The notes under the pieces were generated by a model that ran no database searches, had not been told where the DNA came from, and was given only the letters and a program-made list of their open reading frames with translations. Positions 36,614-48,500 of a stretch of DNA of 64,000 nt are shown here, piece by piece. Where the stretch lies: positions 930,001 through 994,000 of the forward strand of contig JAYXKI010000001.1 in the NCBI GenBank assembly GCA_037892935.1, written 5' to 3'. How positions within the stretch are numbered: the first letter of the stretch is position 1; every line of letters begins with the position of its first letter. The DNA is from Phlebopus portentosus (Eukaryota; Basidiomycota; Agaricomycetes; Boletales; Boletinellaceae). Position numbers and translations under genes: made by a program.

Positions 36614-36823
36614 GCAAACTTCTGCCGACCATCAACCAGATCAGAATGAATAGGCTTCCGTCGTGGATTTTGCAAGTGACCACAAAATAAAATAAATTGA
36701 TAGAGTAACAAAATCAAGGCAAACTTCTGCCGACCATCAACCAGATCAGAATGAATAGGCTTCCGTCGTGGATTTTGCAAGTGACCACAAAATAAAATAA
36801 ATTGATAGAGTAACAAAATCAAG
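36614..36823. repeat. 105-bp direct tandem duplication
   Basis: Two adjacent copies (36614-36718 and 36719-36823) read as identical by eye over the unit that begins gcaaacttctgccgacc and ends aacaaaatcaag. The lack of differences suggests a recent duplication. The unit length is a multiple of three, but surrounding sequence is non-coding in character. Confidence 0.93.
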
Positions 36824-36837
36824 GCAATTTACATCGG

Positions 36838-36946
36838 AAACCCTATTTCCGAACCTGAAAAATTTGGTCCGGAATTGGAAAGCTCAACTCTGATTGGCTG
36901 GATTCCAATTCCGGGTCAAAATTTTCAGGTTCGGAAATAGGTTTTT
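36838..36946. repeat. Imperfect inverted repeat (hairpin), about 43-bp arms
   Basis: The left arm (36838-36880, containing tatttccgaacctgaaaa and ccggaattggaa) is matched by the reverse complement on the right (36903-36946) with a few mismatches. The spacer is 22 nt. It starts about 15 bp after the tandem duplication. This is the shape of a small palindromic MITE or fold-back element. No flanking target-site duplication is certain. Confidence 0.85.
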
Positions 36947-37085
36947 GCCCCCTGTGATCGTTATTGTCACTCTCATCTCATCGAAGACACAATTTCCCGT
37001 CTGGTAGTGAATTTATCGCGCGAAGTAGAGTACTACGGACGGAATAGGCTAAGGAAGACCCGAGTTTTTTCGACCAAAAAGGCGG

Positions 37086-37205
37086 CATCGCAAAATTCTG
37101 CCCGGGTTTATAGCGGTTTATGTTGCCTTATGAGCTTTCATAATCAGTCATAAGCGGCTATAAACTGACGTAATACGACATAATACCGTGCAGAATTTTG
37201 CGATG
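37086..37205. mobile_element. MITE-like element with 16-bp terminal inverted repeats
   Basis: The sequence CATCGCAAAATTCTGC at 37086-37101 is exactly inverted at 37190-37205. The inner 88 bp also contain partly symmetric tata-rich words (tttatagcggtttat; gcggctataaac). With a length of 120 bp and no coding capacity this fits a miniature inverted-repeat transposable element. No clear target-site duplication is seen and no transposase lies in the window. Confidence 0.6.
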
Positions 37206-37578
37206 GATATATATGATGGTTCATTGGACCCTGGCTATTTGTAAGTTGCACGCATTGTCGTCGAAGCTTTCACAAACACCTGTAAATCGGTGTTATAAAT
37301 ACTTCATTCCGTCCTCCTGCTTGGGCCAGCGCAAGTGCATCAACAAACCGCGTCTATTGACCTGATCAGTTTCCCTCGGTGTCTCAGACTCCGAGACCAG
37401 AATACTCCAAATTTGGCTGCATGATGTCACATGATTCAGGGGCTTATGATCGACAGCTATATTGCGCTGCGTCACTCGTCGGGCAGGACTCTACTTTCCT
37501 CGTCAATCTACATAAGACGGCATCACTTCCAAGGCGCATCGCGGTCCCGGGAGTGTGTCGCTGACGATCGCTGCCATC

Positions 37579-40347
37579 ATGGGTATGTAGAATCCTTGCC
37601 AAACCTTTCGCTCACTGCTTACGATCTTTTTTAGCTTCCTCATCCACTTCCTTTGCATTTCCCTCCACAGAGTCTGCTGGCGGGTCCAGCCCGGCACCCA
37701 CTCCTGTTCCGTCACCTCAGCGTCGCCAGCACCTTCTTTCATTTCGAAGAATATCGCTTCCGGCTCCGTCCAATATACTGAATAGACACTCTTCGGCTAG
37801 CTTGGTGTCCTACGATTCTATTCCTCAGGAGAATACTGCATTGAACGGCCCCGAGGCCTCAAATGCTCCTCAAAGCTTTGGAGTGAAGCTTCCAAATAGG
37901 CCCTCTGCGGTTGATCCTGGCAAGAGGCCACATAGGAGAAGAGATAGCCTGAAGCCTATCGACGAGAGCAAAGCAGCTAAAAGACGGAAGATCATTACGG
38001 AATTTTACGAGACAGAACGCGCATATGTTGAGGGATTGGACCTGATTTATACAGTTAGTCCTCAATTTTCTCCCGTAGTCTCACTTCCAATCAATTTTAT
38101 CCAGCATTTTTTGACTCCCTTGATTGAGTCTCTTGATACCACTCCGCCTCTGCTCAGCAGAGAGGATCTAACAGTGGTCTTCTCGAACTTCATTGACATT
38201 TGGAATCTCCACTGCTCCTTTTTCACATCACTCACAGGCTTATTGTCTTCTCCATTGCCCCAGTCAGAGTCCGTGCCACCGCCTCTTTCGTCGGTCCTTA
38301 TATCTCACTTTCCATACCTCTCTCTTTATACACCCTTTGTGTCGAGTTTCTCTGAAGTCATCACTAAGCTTTCCGAGCTCCAGTCTTCTAATACTTCTTT
38401 TGATTCATTTATAATGGAGCGCGAAGCGGATGAACGATGTGGTAAACTCAAACTCCGGGATTGGCTTCTAACGATCGTACAACGTTGTCCTCGTTATCTT
38501 CTCCTTCTCAAGGATCTGATAAACTGTACGGACATTGAAGATCCAGAGCGTTCGAGCCTATTCGGCAGCCCATTCTCTGTTAACGAAAGGTAAGATTATT
38601 GAAACTTCTACCCACAGCAGTTGCTCAAATACCAAAATGAACAGTCACAACGTCTCTGGATACATCTCTACATACACATGCGCAAACACTGTCCCTCCTC
38701 GCGCTACAGCGGGCCACATATAACTTACCCATCCAACTCATCAGTCCGGGCCGGAGCTTTCTCAAGCGTGGGACTCTCATGCAGCTGGACAATTCTTCGG
38801 TTCCTAAGGAGCGTGAATTCCTCCTATTCTCAGACTGTCTTATCTGGCTCGCGAACGATAGAATGATCGAAGCAGAATGGTTAAAACGCAAAACGATTCC
38901 GGCATCGGTGGAGCCGGATTTGTTCGGGGCGTCTCTTCGGGTAAACGACCTGAATTTAAACGCAGCAGGAGCAAGAGCGAAAACGAAATACCAAACATGA
39001 CCAAATCTCATCAAAGAGAGGCCGGGACCAGCACGAAAAAGGCGAGTGCAGATCGGTCATCTAGCTACGAAGAAAGATGGTGGTTTAAGGGTAAAGCAGA
39101 ATTGGTTGACACAGAAGTTGTTCTCAGCACTGTCAGAGAAGCCGGTGATGAAAGGCGGATGGATATCTTAAACCCAGAGATGTCTTTCGCTCTATACGCC
39201 GATAATGAACAGGGCAGAGACGACTGGGTGTCTTCCATCCGATCTGCCAAAGCATCTCTTTTGGTTTCCTTGAATATTATGCATCCAAATTCTACGCTCT
39301 CGTCATCTTCTTCGACAAATCACATCCGTCGCTCCCTGCAAGCTTTGCCATACCTCCCAGAGGAAGATGAAACCCAGGCGCTGCCTAAGAGAGGAAAGGT
39401 AGACCACTTTGTGCCCGCTATTTGGGTTCCGGACGGGAGGACAGGTTCATGCATGAGATGCGGTAAAACCTTCGGATGGAGACGTCGGAGGCATCACTGT
39501 AGGCTATGTGGTCGTTGTGTCTGCGCCACATGTTCCGAAAGAGTCAGTTTTTCGCGTCCGCTTGACGCTCATAATGACTCAATATATCTTCATAGACATT
39601 CTTTATCGCCGATCCATCCTCAATTGACATCAGCAAGTCAGCACGAGCATGTAATTCTTGTTACGACGCGGTGTTCCCAGTCATCGAGTCCTCTGTGTCG
39701 GAAGGCGCTATTTCTTCAGCGCAGTCTGGTTCAACACTATCAAGTTTTCCGTCTTGGAGAACTCAGAAGCCGATGGCATGGAACTTCTCTAAGCCGTCGG
39801 AACTCATGGAGCTGGATGCACCCACATCTGGGTCTTCAAAGCGGGTGGACGTAATTCGGAGATCGAAAGCCAGACCACTAAGTCATCCGGTCATACCTGA
39901 AGTCTTCGGTATCTCGTTCGAGGAGTCCTTACGGAGGGTTTCGAGGCTGGACACAGGACAGCGAGAGGTAGCTGACGAAGTTGACCTCGATTCCCAGCAT
40001 CCGACAGATGTTGGGCAAGTTCTTGGAGATATTTCGAACTCGTCGGTATCCGTCGGGAATCTTCAGGACTCGTCTTGACTTCTTACTCTGAGGATATCTC
40101 ACCTCGAGCCAAGAAACGGTTTTCGATGCCTGCGATTGCCGTGCAGACGACCGCGGTGACAGCCCATCCAAAGATCAGTGGCGAAGGCCGTTCGAAGCGC
40201 TTCTCGCTCGTGCTTGGAAGCAAGCCGAAAGCGGCGGTACAGATGTCAGACCATACGCAAGCAAAAGTTAACGTAGATTTGAGACATGGTATTGCTGTTG
40301 CGAGATTACAGGAGCTGTTGGGAAGGACGAGTTCGGCGCAGACATGA
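37579..40347 (+). CDS. DH-PH-FYVE Rho guanine-nucleotide exchange factor (FGD-like), candidate frameshift
   Basis: Exon 1 is just ATGG (37579). After an intron (to about 37635) the frame gives a Ser/Pro-rich start (ASSSTSFAFPSTESAGG). The DH domain starts at KRRKIITEFYETERAYVEGL and includes LRDWLLTIVQRCPRYLLLLK. The PH domain follows (SFLKRGTLMQLDNSSVPKE; WWFKGKAELVDTEVVLS). The FYVE finger has WVPDGRTGSCMRCGKTF, WRRRRHHCRLCGRCVCATC and, after an intron, ARACNSCYDAVF. The C-terminus ends at 40347 after a small 47-nt intron at about 40046. FGD proteins activate Cdc42 on PI3P membranes. Near 38564-38565 an extra G appears to break the DH-PH linker frame. A probable intron at about 38880-38962 (GTTAAA...CGCAG) restores frame later. 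Confidence 0.85.
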
Positions 40348-40588
40348 TGGTGAGACTTATCTTGGACAAAAACTCGTTGTAAAATGTGAAATAAATAGAT
40401 GGCATGTATGACTATTTATTCAGATTCAGAATAGATGATATTATAGTATAACAATGTTTATTGGGCTCGGCGATTGCCGATGAACGATCACGTGCCATCG
40501 TGGTTTGAAAGAACACGATGATCTCCACCAAACCACGGTCTGCAACTTACTACATCAACGCTGTACAGAAGTGTGTAAAGTCGCCACC

Positions 40589-43500
40589 ATGTCGTGGGAC
40601 TTCACTGCAGATGACTTACGAAAGGAGCTGAAGGAGCTGAAGGAGAAGCTTGCCGTGCAAGGTACGCTGGCAGGACTTGTGTCGATAACAGCCCAGAAAA
40701 GACGGGTTGACTAATGGTACCTATAGCTGTGAAGGTCGGCGAGCAAGAAACCAAGATCATAAGGAATGAAGAGGAGCTGCGCGTCTCAAGGGAAAACTAT
40801 GCCGATGCTTTGAATAAGGTAAGCTCATCGTGTATTCGATTGCGTCTAGCTTGCTCAAAGGTTTCCGCATTGAAGCTACGAAAAGAAGCAGATCGCAGCC
40901 TGGGGCTGGAAGAGGAGCTCAAGAGGCGCACAGATGATCTTCGTAACGAGAAGAATGCCCGCGAGAACGTTGAAGAAGCTCTGCGATCAGCAAAGGAGGA
41001 GCGAGAGCGAGAGGCCGCAACAGCAAAGGAAGCGCAGCACTACCTGAATCGAGCCGCTGTCGAATCAAATGACTATCGCGAACAACGCGAAAAGTTGGCC
41101 GCAGAAAAGGCAAAGTTGGAGTCCCAGGTTCGAGAACTGCAAGGCGAATTACAGAGGCACCAAGCCGCTCCGCCTCCACCATCCAGAACACCAGCTAGAC
41201 CTCGTGCGTCGTCACTTACGAACCTTAACAAGGTGGCGATGCTTGAGCGGGATATCGAACAGATCCGTGCATCTGCGTCTTCTTCGGAACTTGACCTAAC
41301 ATCAACCCGAGAAAAACTGTCCAGGGTACATACGGATCTCATCCGCACCGAAAATGAAAAGGCTGCATTAGAGAAGAAGCTGAAGGAGCATGAACAGAAC
41401 GTGAAGGACATCTTATCGGAGAAGGAGGATCTGCAGGCGGAGCTCGACTTCTACCGCGAACGGACCGGCTCGCAATCGCATGAGGACGAGCTCATCGCCC
41501 GACTAGAAGAGGAAGAAGCTAAAGTTGCGCTGTTGGAGAAGCAGCTCACTCAAGCCAGTACCTCGACGCACGCGAAGCGTGCTTTCGATCAGCTTGAAGC
41601 GCGACTCAGCAATGAAATTTCTCGGCGTGAGGACCTCGAGGCTCGTGAAGCGCAACTCGTGCATGACAGGGAGGAAGCATTCAATGAAGTAGATGACTTG
41701 AAGAGGACCGTGGAAGAACTCGAACGAGCTATCTCTCAAAAGGAATTACGTATCAGTGAATACGAAACACAATGCAGGTGTGTCTTCTAGTATCAATAAA
41801 CTCGATCTATGCTAATTCGCACCTTTAGAACGCTTCAGCAACTATTGGACGATGCGAAGCAAGCTGCTTCTCATTCATCGAATATGGGAGAAGAACAAAT
41901 CACTGACATGGTGAATCGCATCGCGCGTCTCCGTGCTGAGCGTGACGAACTTAAAGCTCATTTGGACTTCGTTCAGATGGAAGCGCATTTCAAGGTTGAA
42001 GCTCTCGAAGGCAAACTGGCGAATCAGACAGTAAATGATACGCAGCTCAAAGAATACCAGTCACGTCACGCTCAGCTGGACCGTCAGCTCAACGGCGAGA
42101 AGCGTAGTTTACGGATCACCCTGCAAGCCATGGTTGTGACAATCCAACATTTGTATGCCCAGAATGAGCATCTAGGAGTTTCGGCTCTTACACCCACTTC
42201 GTGCGTTTACTCGGCGGCCGATTCCCGAGAAAGCAATCAAACGGTCCTCGAGCAACAAGCTGCACTTACGCTGAAGGAGCAAGAGACAAACGATCTCAAG
42301 CTTCGCTTGAATGATGTTACGATTGCCCTTCGTAAGGAAACCGACCTCCGTTCGAATTTCGAGGAACAAGTCCAACAGCTGGAGGTCGATTTAGATATGG
42401 CCAAGCAAGAGCTTGCAGACGCGACAGAACACTGCGAGCGTCTCGAAGCTAGACATTCTTCCGACGCATCTCATGATGCTGTAGTACGCTCCCTCAAGAA
42501 CGAGATAGAGGAGTTAAGAAACAGGGTCATGCGCCGTACGGAACAAATTGGCCTGCAGCAGCACGATATCAAGAGGCTCGAGACAAATATGCGTCTGACC
42601 GACGAGCGTCTTGAGGAAGCACTTGGCGAGTTAGAGATGGCAGAGACGGCGAAAGTCGCTATGCTCGAGGATTGCTCCATTGCACGCGAAGAACGAGATG
42701 ATGCCAAAAAGACGCTGGTGCAGGCTGAGCTTGAAATCGAACGGCTTTCCACTCATCTTCACGAGGTGGAGAAGGAAGCGCGCGAACTTCACGCTACGTT
42801 AGCGTATATGCAAGAGAAAGCAGACATTGCCCAAAATGATAAGTTATCGACGATGATCGAGACTGTAGCGGAACGCGACAGCCGGATTAGAACTCTAGAA
42901 GATAAACTGGAAGTTTCGGAGACATCATTACGCCGTGCATATGAGCAGATTGAGGGTCTTAGAGGAGAACTCAGGCAGTTACAGGAGTCGCGCCACCAAT
43001 CACTCGAAGGCTTGCAGAAAGATTTGCAAAGTAGCAGGGATGCTGCATCAGAGGTGCTTGAACAACGCGCTCAAGAGTTGCAGAGCTTATCCGAGGAAGT
43101 AAAAGGTCTGAAGTCAGCCATTGGCGAAGCTCAAAGCACCCTGGATGCGAAAACCGAAGATTGCAGGCGCGCTTTCACCGAAGTCGAGGTACTCACCTCG
43201 AAACTAGCAGATGCAGAAGCAAAGATTACGGACCATGCGCTGCCAGCTGAACAGTCTCTAGACGAGGAGAGGACTGCACATCATGAAACAAAGCGCATAC
43301 TTCTCGCTAAAGAGGAGGAGCTCAAGGCATGTACTGGCCATCTCCAACGACTAACATCCGAGCTTCATACGGCAAAGGCAAGCCGAGAAGAATCACTTCG
43401 CTTGCTGCATTCTAAGGAAAGACAACTGGACGCAAGCTCCGCGGAGTTCAATCGACTTCTTGCGGAGCTAGAGGCGAGGGATGGTGACCGAGTCCAGCTC

Positions 43501-45402
43501 AATGAGATGCGCGAAAATATCTCGCATCTCGAGACAGAGAAGGCGGTCTTGGTCCATAGGCTCGCCGTGTTCGAAAATGAAACCGAGAAGGAACTTTCGG
43601 ATTCCGCCTCGCTCCGCTCGATCTTAGAGGAAGAGAGGAGGCTCCACGAAGAGCTGATCAAGAAACTCGAATCTGACCTCTCATCCTTGGAAGCAGAAAA
43701 AGAGAAGCAAAAGAATGCTTCCGAGTCGGTCGAAAGAGACCTCAAGGCCCGTTGCGAAGAGACTCTTTCGTTTCTGGAGACGACGAAGGCCGAACTAGAA
43801 GAGAAACGTGAACTTTACGATACACTCGCCAATGAACAGCAGAAAACATCGTCGAGTCGGGAGGATGAGGTAGTGGACCTCAAGCAGCAGGTTGCCGATC
43901 TAACGTCGGAGATAGATTCTCTTCAGAAATCGCTTCAAGATGAGATTGACAGCAGGACACGCGCAGCTGAGGCTCATAAAGAGGAACTGGAAGCTGCGCT
44001 TGACAAGCAGGAGTCCTTGTGCGCGGTTGAGTCCGAACTTCGCCGGACTGTAGAAGATTATCAGCAGCAGTTGGCGGAAGTACGCTCGAACCTTATGACG
44101 CTCCAAGACGATAACACGGCACTGCAGTCGGAATTAGACAACCTTTCCGGAGAATGTCATCGCGCAAACCTCAAAAGCCAGGCTCTTGAAGGGCAACTGA
44201 CTTCAAACGGACGGGGGTTGTCTGAGCTACGTAGCGATCTCTCACGCTTGCGTGAGGCGCTTTCACAATCAGAGAGATCCGGGAAGACAGCCGAGATGAA
44301 TCTCCTCCTCATTAGTCAACAAAACGAGCGTACAATCTCTTCTCTGCGAAATCAGCTCAAGGAGCACGAGAAAGACGCCGAGCGTATCCAAAAACTTCAG
44401 CAGATTGTCGGCGAGACAAGAGAACAGATCAGCGAGATGGAGAGTCTGCTTAAAGAGAAGTGTGCGGAGATTGAAGAGAATGACGACAAATTCATTCAGT
44501 GAGCCGTCTTCTGGAGTCATATCCTATCGTGACCAAACCGATTAACTGATGCATCAACCAGGCTGTTAAAAGAGAAAAAGAAACTAACAGGCAAAGTCGA
44601 ATCTTTGACGAAGAAGAACAATGCCCTGCAAAAGAAACTTTCGACTCCTTCCGTAGAACCTTCTTCCCCAGAGAATTCTTCTAGATGGCGAAGCGCGGCC
44701 GCGGCTCCTACCACGATTCCTTCTGGATCAACGGCTCCTACTGCTCTCCCTACGATGGAGATGTCCGCGTTTTCTTCATCCAAAGCAAAGGCGCCCGAGG
44801 CCGATCATGTCTGTTCCCCTCAACCCGAAACTCCTAGGAAGACGCGACGGATATCTGGATCGAAAAGACGCCGGGAGTCCACGCCTCCTAGAGACGAAAT
44901 TTCCGTCACGACATCGATAGGAAAGAAGCGGCCTCTGCCTGATGATTCGGATTCAGGATGTGCTCCAGTTGAGGCGCGATTCCCAGATGCATTCAAAGCA
45001 GGCGCAAGCAACTCGACGTCGTTCCCTACTTCGTCTTCGTTACCGCAGATGCCTTCAATGCCGCTTGCTGCAGAATTTACCTCCACACCTCGGGCGCGGA
45101 GAACAACGCCAAGATCAGGTTTCACGCCTGTGCGAGGACAATCAGCCGCTCTTCGACCTACGCTTAGCCAGCCATCGCCTATCAAAAAGTCTAGAGCCGC
45201 TCAAGCATTGCAAGCTACAACGGTCATCTCAGACATAACAAACAGTCCTCCGCGGTCTAAACGCGTCTTTACAACAGAACCTGGGTCCGTGGAGCCTCGG
45301 ATTGAGAGGCCGGCTAGGAAGGGCTGGTTAGGAAAGATCCGTAGTGGAGCAAACCCACTTTCGAGAACGCGGCAGCAGCCCAACAACGAAAGTCGGTCAT
45401 GA
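40589..45402 (+). CDS. Large coiled-coil protein (about 1,500 residues)
   Basis: The start at 40589 sits in a strong context (gccaccATGtc) and gives MSWDFTADDLRKELKELKEK. Short introns near 40670, 40825, 41778 and 44505 separate very long exons (about 40870-41776 and 41820-44502). Nearly all of the protein is heptad-rich coiled coil (for example KEEREREAATAKEAQHYLNR; EKDAERIQKLQQIVGETREQ). The last part (44605-45402) is basic and Ser/Thr/Pro-rich with nuclear-type signals (RRISGSKRRRESTPPR; SPIKKSRAA) and ends PLSRTRQQPNNESRS. This layout resembles spindle, kinetochore or nuclear-envelope scaffold proteins, but no diagnostic domain is present. Homology to myosin-like or Uso1-like proteins would be due to coiled coil only. 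Confidence 0.8.
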
Positions 45403-45587
45403 TTCGCATTCGTAAAGGTCTATCGTTGTAGCTCACTACTGAAATCATATCCCCGCATTGTATACATAACTTCAGTCAGTTAATTTATTCTCTTCGGTCT
45501 ACGTTTAGTATTTGTTAGTCACGTGCGCTGGAGTACCCTTGGCTTTTTGGTCTCTTTCTACCATAATGAGTTCTCTGATGAACACTC

Positions 45588-48500
45588 ATGGCTCTGTTCG
45601 GTGGTCCAAAGGCCTTTCTTGACTTTTCTTACGAGCTGCGTGACAAACGAGATTGGAAGGTCGCTATCATCAGAGAAGCGGAGCACCTTACTAACCCAAC
45701 TGCTTTTGCTGTGGATGCCACGAATGGATTGCTTGCTGTCGGTGAGCCGCATTGAAGAGTGAAAGACGACGCTTTGGCTTACTATTATATTCAGGATCAA
45801 AGGATGGCAAAATTCTGGTCTTTGGATCTCCTGCAGCATCAGTTCTTTCCGGATCAAGAGGGCTATCAAATTCATTTCATTCGCTTCGCTTGTGTTCAAA
45901 CTCATTTGCATCGGTCTGTGTTTCCAACGATATGCTTGTAAACCTTTCTGCTCATGCCTGGCTAGATGATCATGGAACTCTCTACATGTGGGACCTCGGC
46001 CAGCTTGGAAGACCAAAATTTGTCACTTCTGAGTCGTTTAGAGAGCCTATAACGTATATCCCGGACTTGCATTACCTGTCTATGTTTACTGATGCTTATT
46101 GATAGTTGCGTCTCAACCTCGCCGTATCACAGTCATGTAAGAAGGCGCTTCCTTCTTCCTTCTCTGTTTAATTTTACCCCATAAGATATTCATCGGGTTA
46201 GAACGCGGTGACGTTGTCACATATGATATCTTGTGTCTGAAGCGCTCGCAATACACCATACCGAATGCATGGAAGGCTCAGGAAAAGGCGTCACTGCACT
46301 TGGGCATACCTTATTCTCTGGAGGCCATTTCGTGAGTCAGTTTCGACAGTTGTTGCAGGATCGCTCTAATCCATGCTAGGTCCGAAATATTTGACATTGT
46401 TGCCCATCCGAGAGACTTAAATCTTGTTTTCTTATTATTCCCTGGAGGTGTCATCCTCTATGACTTGGTGAGACCATTTAATGCGCTGAACATCAAAGCG
46501 ACTGATTATTGACTCGTACAGACTGAACGACGCCCTCTCCATCGCTATGAGCTCATTATTCCTCCTGGAGCTCCCGGAGCTCTTGGATACTGTGATCCTG
46601 TAAGGCTGTGCTCCTCCCGAGAAATGAGATCTTCTTATGCCGTTTCAGGACGTTATGAAGCCTCGCCGACCATCCGTTACTTCATTGTGCATCCACGCAT
46701 CCGGTCAATTGTTTGTTACCGGCCATATAGATGGGACTCTTGCTTTTTGGGCCGTTGGTGATGAAGATCGACCGCTCATGGTTAGGACTGTTCAGAAAGT
46801 TGATATTGACTATCCTGTTGGAGAAGAACTTGACCAAGTCCTCTCGAATCCTCAGCCTCCCTCGGAAGATGATATAGCGCGCCACCAGCTGGAACCCATT
46901 TTCAAATTGGCTTGGAGCTCATTCGGCTCGCAATCATTGAGCGATCCGTACAGCAGTGATACCATTCTGACCATACTTGGGGGTACCTTCCGTGGTCAGG
47001 AGACAGGCATCATGACGATTCATTTACCTCCGATATCCTTGCCATCCCCGTCTTCCAATGATACTGACAGGGTCCAGCCCGAAACACGAAAGATCCTTTC
47101 CAAATCTTTCTCTTCAATGGACATATATCTATATTCTACAATTGGGACCGCTATTGACTTCCTTCTGGTTCCCAAGGAAAATCCTCATTTCGAAGGCACT
47201 CTCGACCCGAGGGCAATTCTTATTATCTTTGAATGGCCAGAGGGATGCCGTAGTATTGATGCAAGGGAATATCCTCCTTCATCTTTTGGTATTGGCCTAC
47301 CTACTGAGATGCCTACTTCTGCTTCGTCCTCGCTCAAAGAGGTCGATAATCTGCCCATTTTAAAGCTTTCTCCAACACTGAAGTCTGTACGATTAAATGA
47401 TGTTCCGAGAGATTATACACAATCGCTTCCGTCAGCATTATGGAGTGGTCTGTATGGCATCTGCGATGGGGACGTCGTACGGCTCGAAAGCGAGCAGTAC
47501 GACCTGCTTCGAAAGGCTTACCATCCATCCATGTCGAACATATTTACGCAGATGGGAAGAGAAAAAGTCGCAGGAATCGCATGGGTCAATTATGCGGATC
47601 ATGATCAAGCGCAGGATGTACTCTTCACGAAGAGACAGGCAAATAGGCTACTTGTCACTCATCATCGTGATCGTTCCATTCGATTTCAAGATATCAGTCC
47701 GCAGCTCCTCCTTGCCTCGGTTTCTTCACCTCTTTCCTCATCCTTCCCGGCTCCTTTGCCACATTTGACGATTTCCTTGGCACGCCTTCTCACGGAGTCC
47801 TGCATTATTGAAGCTCGTAGACCCCTGACGTTGGATGAGGCGGATGTACAATCCGTGCAGTTGACAAGCGAGTCCAATGAATGCATGGTCGTTATGAGGA
47901 GCGGCCATGTTTTTGTTCTCGGTTTTGATCAACGACAAAGACATGTGTCCAATTTTGTGGATTTCCAGGATGATCTCATTCGTTTGATGCATGTGCCGTC
48001 GGAAGCAAATACTTTCCAACCGACTGTGATGATAGGGAATGTCTGGGGCCCTGTGACGGCTGCCGAGATGTCTGACATCGGTGAGCCCAGAATTTGATCT
48101 GCTTGATGACGTACTGACGACCATTTACCCGTCCAAGGTTTCCTTGCCGTTGCGTATAGTAACAGCGCCTTGATCATCGTGGATATGCGACGCCCAAGAA
48201 TAATTTTCCGCGACGAAATCGACCCCAAAGCTCAAAAGAGACTTTCAAAGGCTTTGCATCTGCTCGATTCAGATAATGAAAAGCAAGTAACATCAATGGA
48301 GTGGTTCGTTTGCGGTTTCGGTGATGGTCAGTATGATTTCAGACGTCATTCTCACTAAAAACTGAAATAATTCCCCAAAAGACTTTACTCCGAAAGTCCG
48401 TCTTATGGCATGCCAACGTTCTGGCAATGTCCGGGTCTTCACACTTTCTCAGTCTTCTTCTGGCGAGTGGCGAGTAGAAGATGTACAGAAACTTGAAGGA

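Larger units (their letters stand above)
36253..37578. other. Repeat-containing intergenic region
   Basis: About 1.3 kb between the divergent O-fucosyltransferase-like and DH-PH-FYVE genes. It holds an AT-rich tract (36450-36510), a 105-bp tandem duplication and two hairpin-forming elements described separately. The open frames here run through the duplication and are not credible genes. Confidence 0.5.

Noticed and set aside
36502..36822. 106-residue minus-strand frame with two identical repeats
   Set aside because: The repetition comes from the 105-bp DNA duplication whose length happens to be a multiple of three; the sequence is AT-rich non-coding DNA.
38877..38965. Second apparent frameshift in the DH-PH-FYVE gene
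   Set aside because: An intron from GTTAAA at 38880 to CGCAG at about 38962 restores the frame, so no indel is needed.
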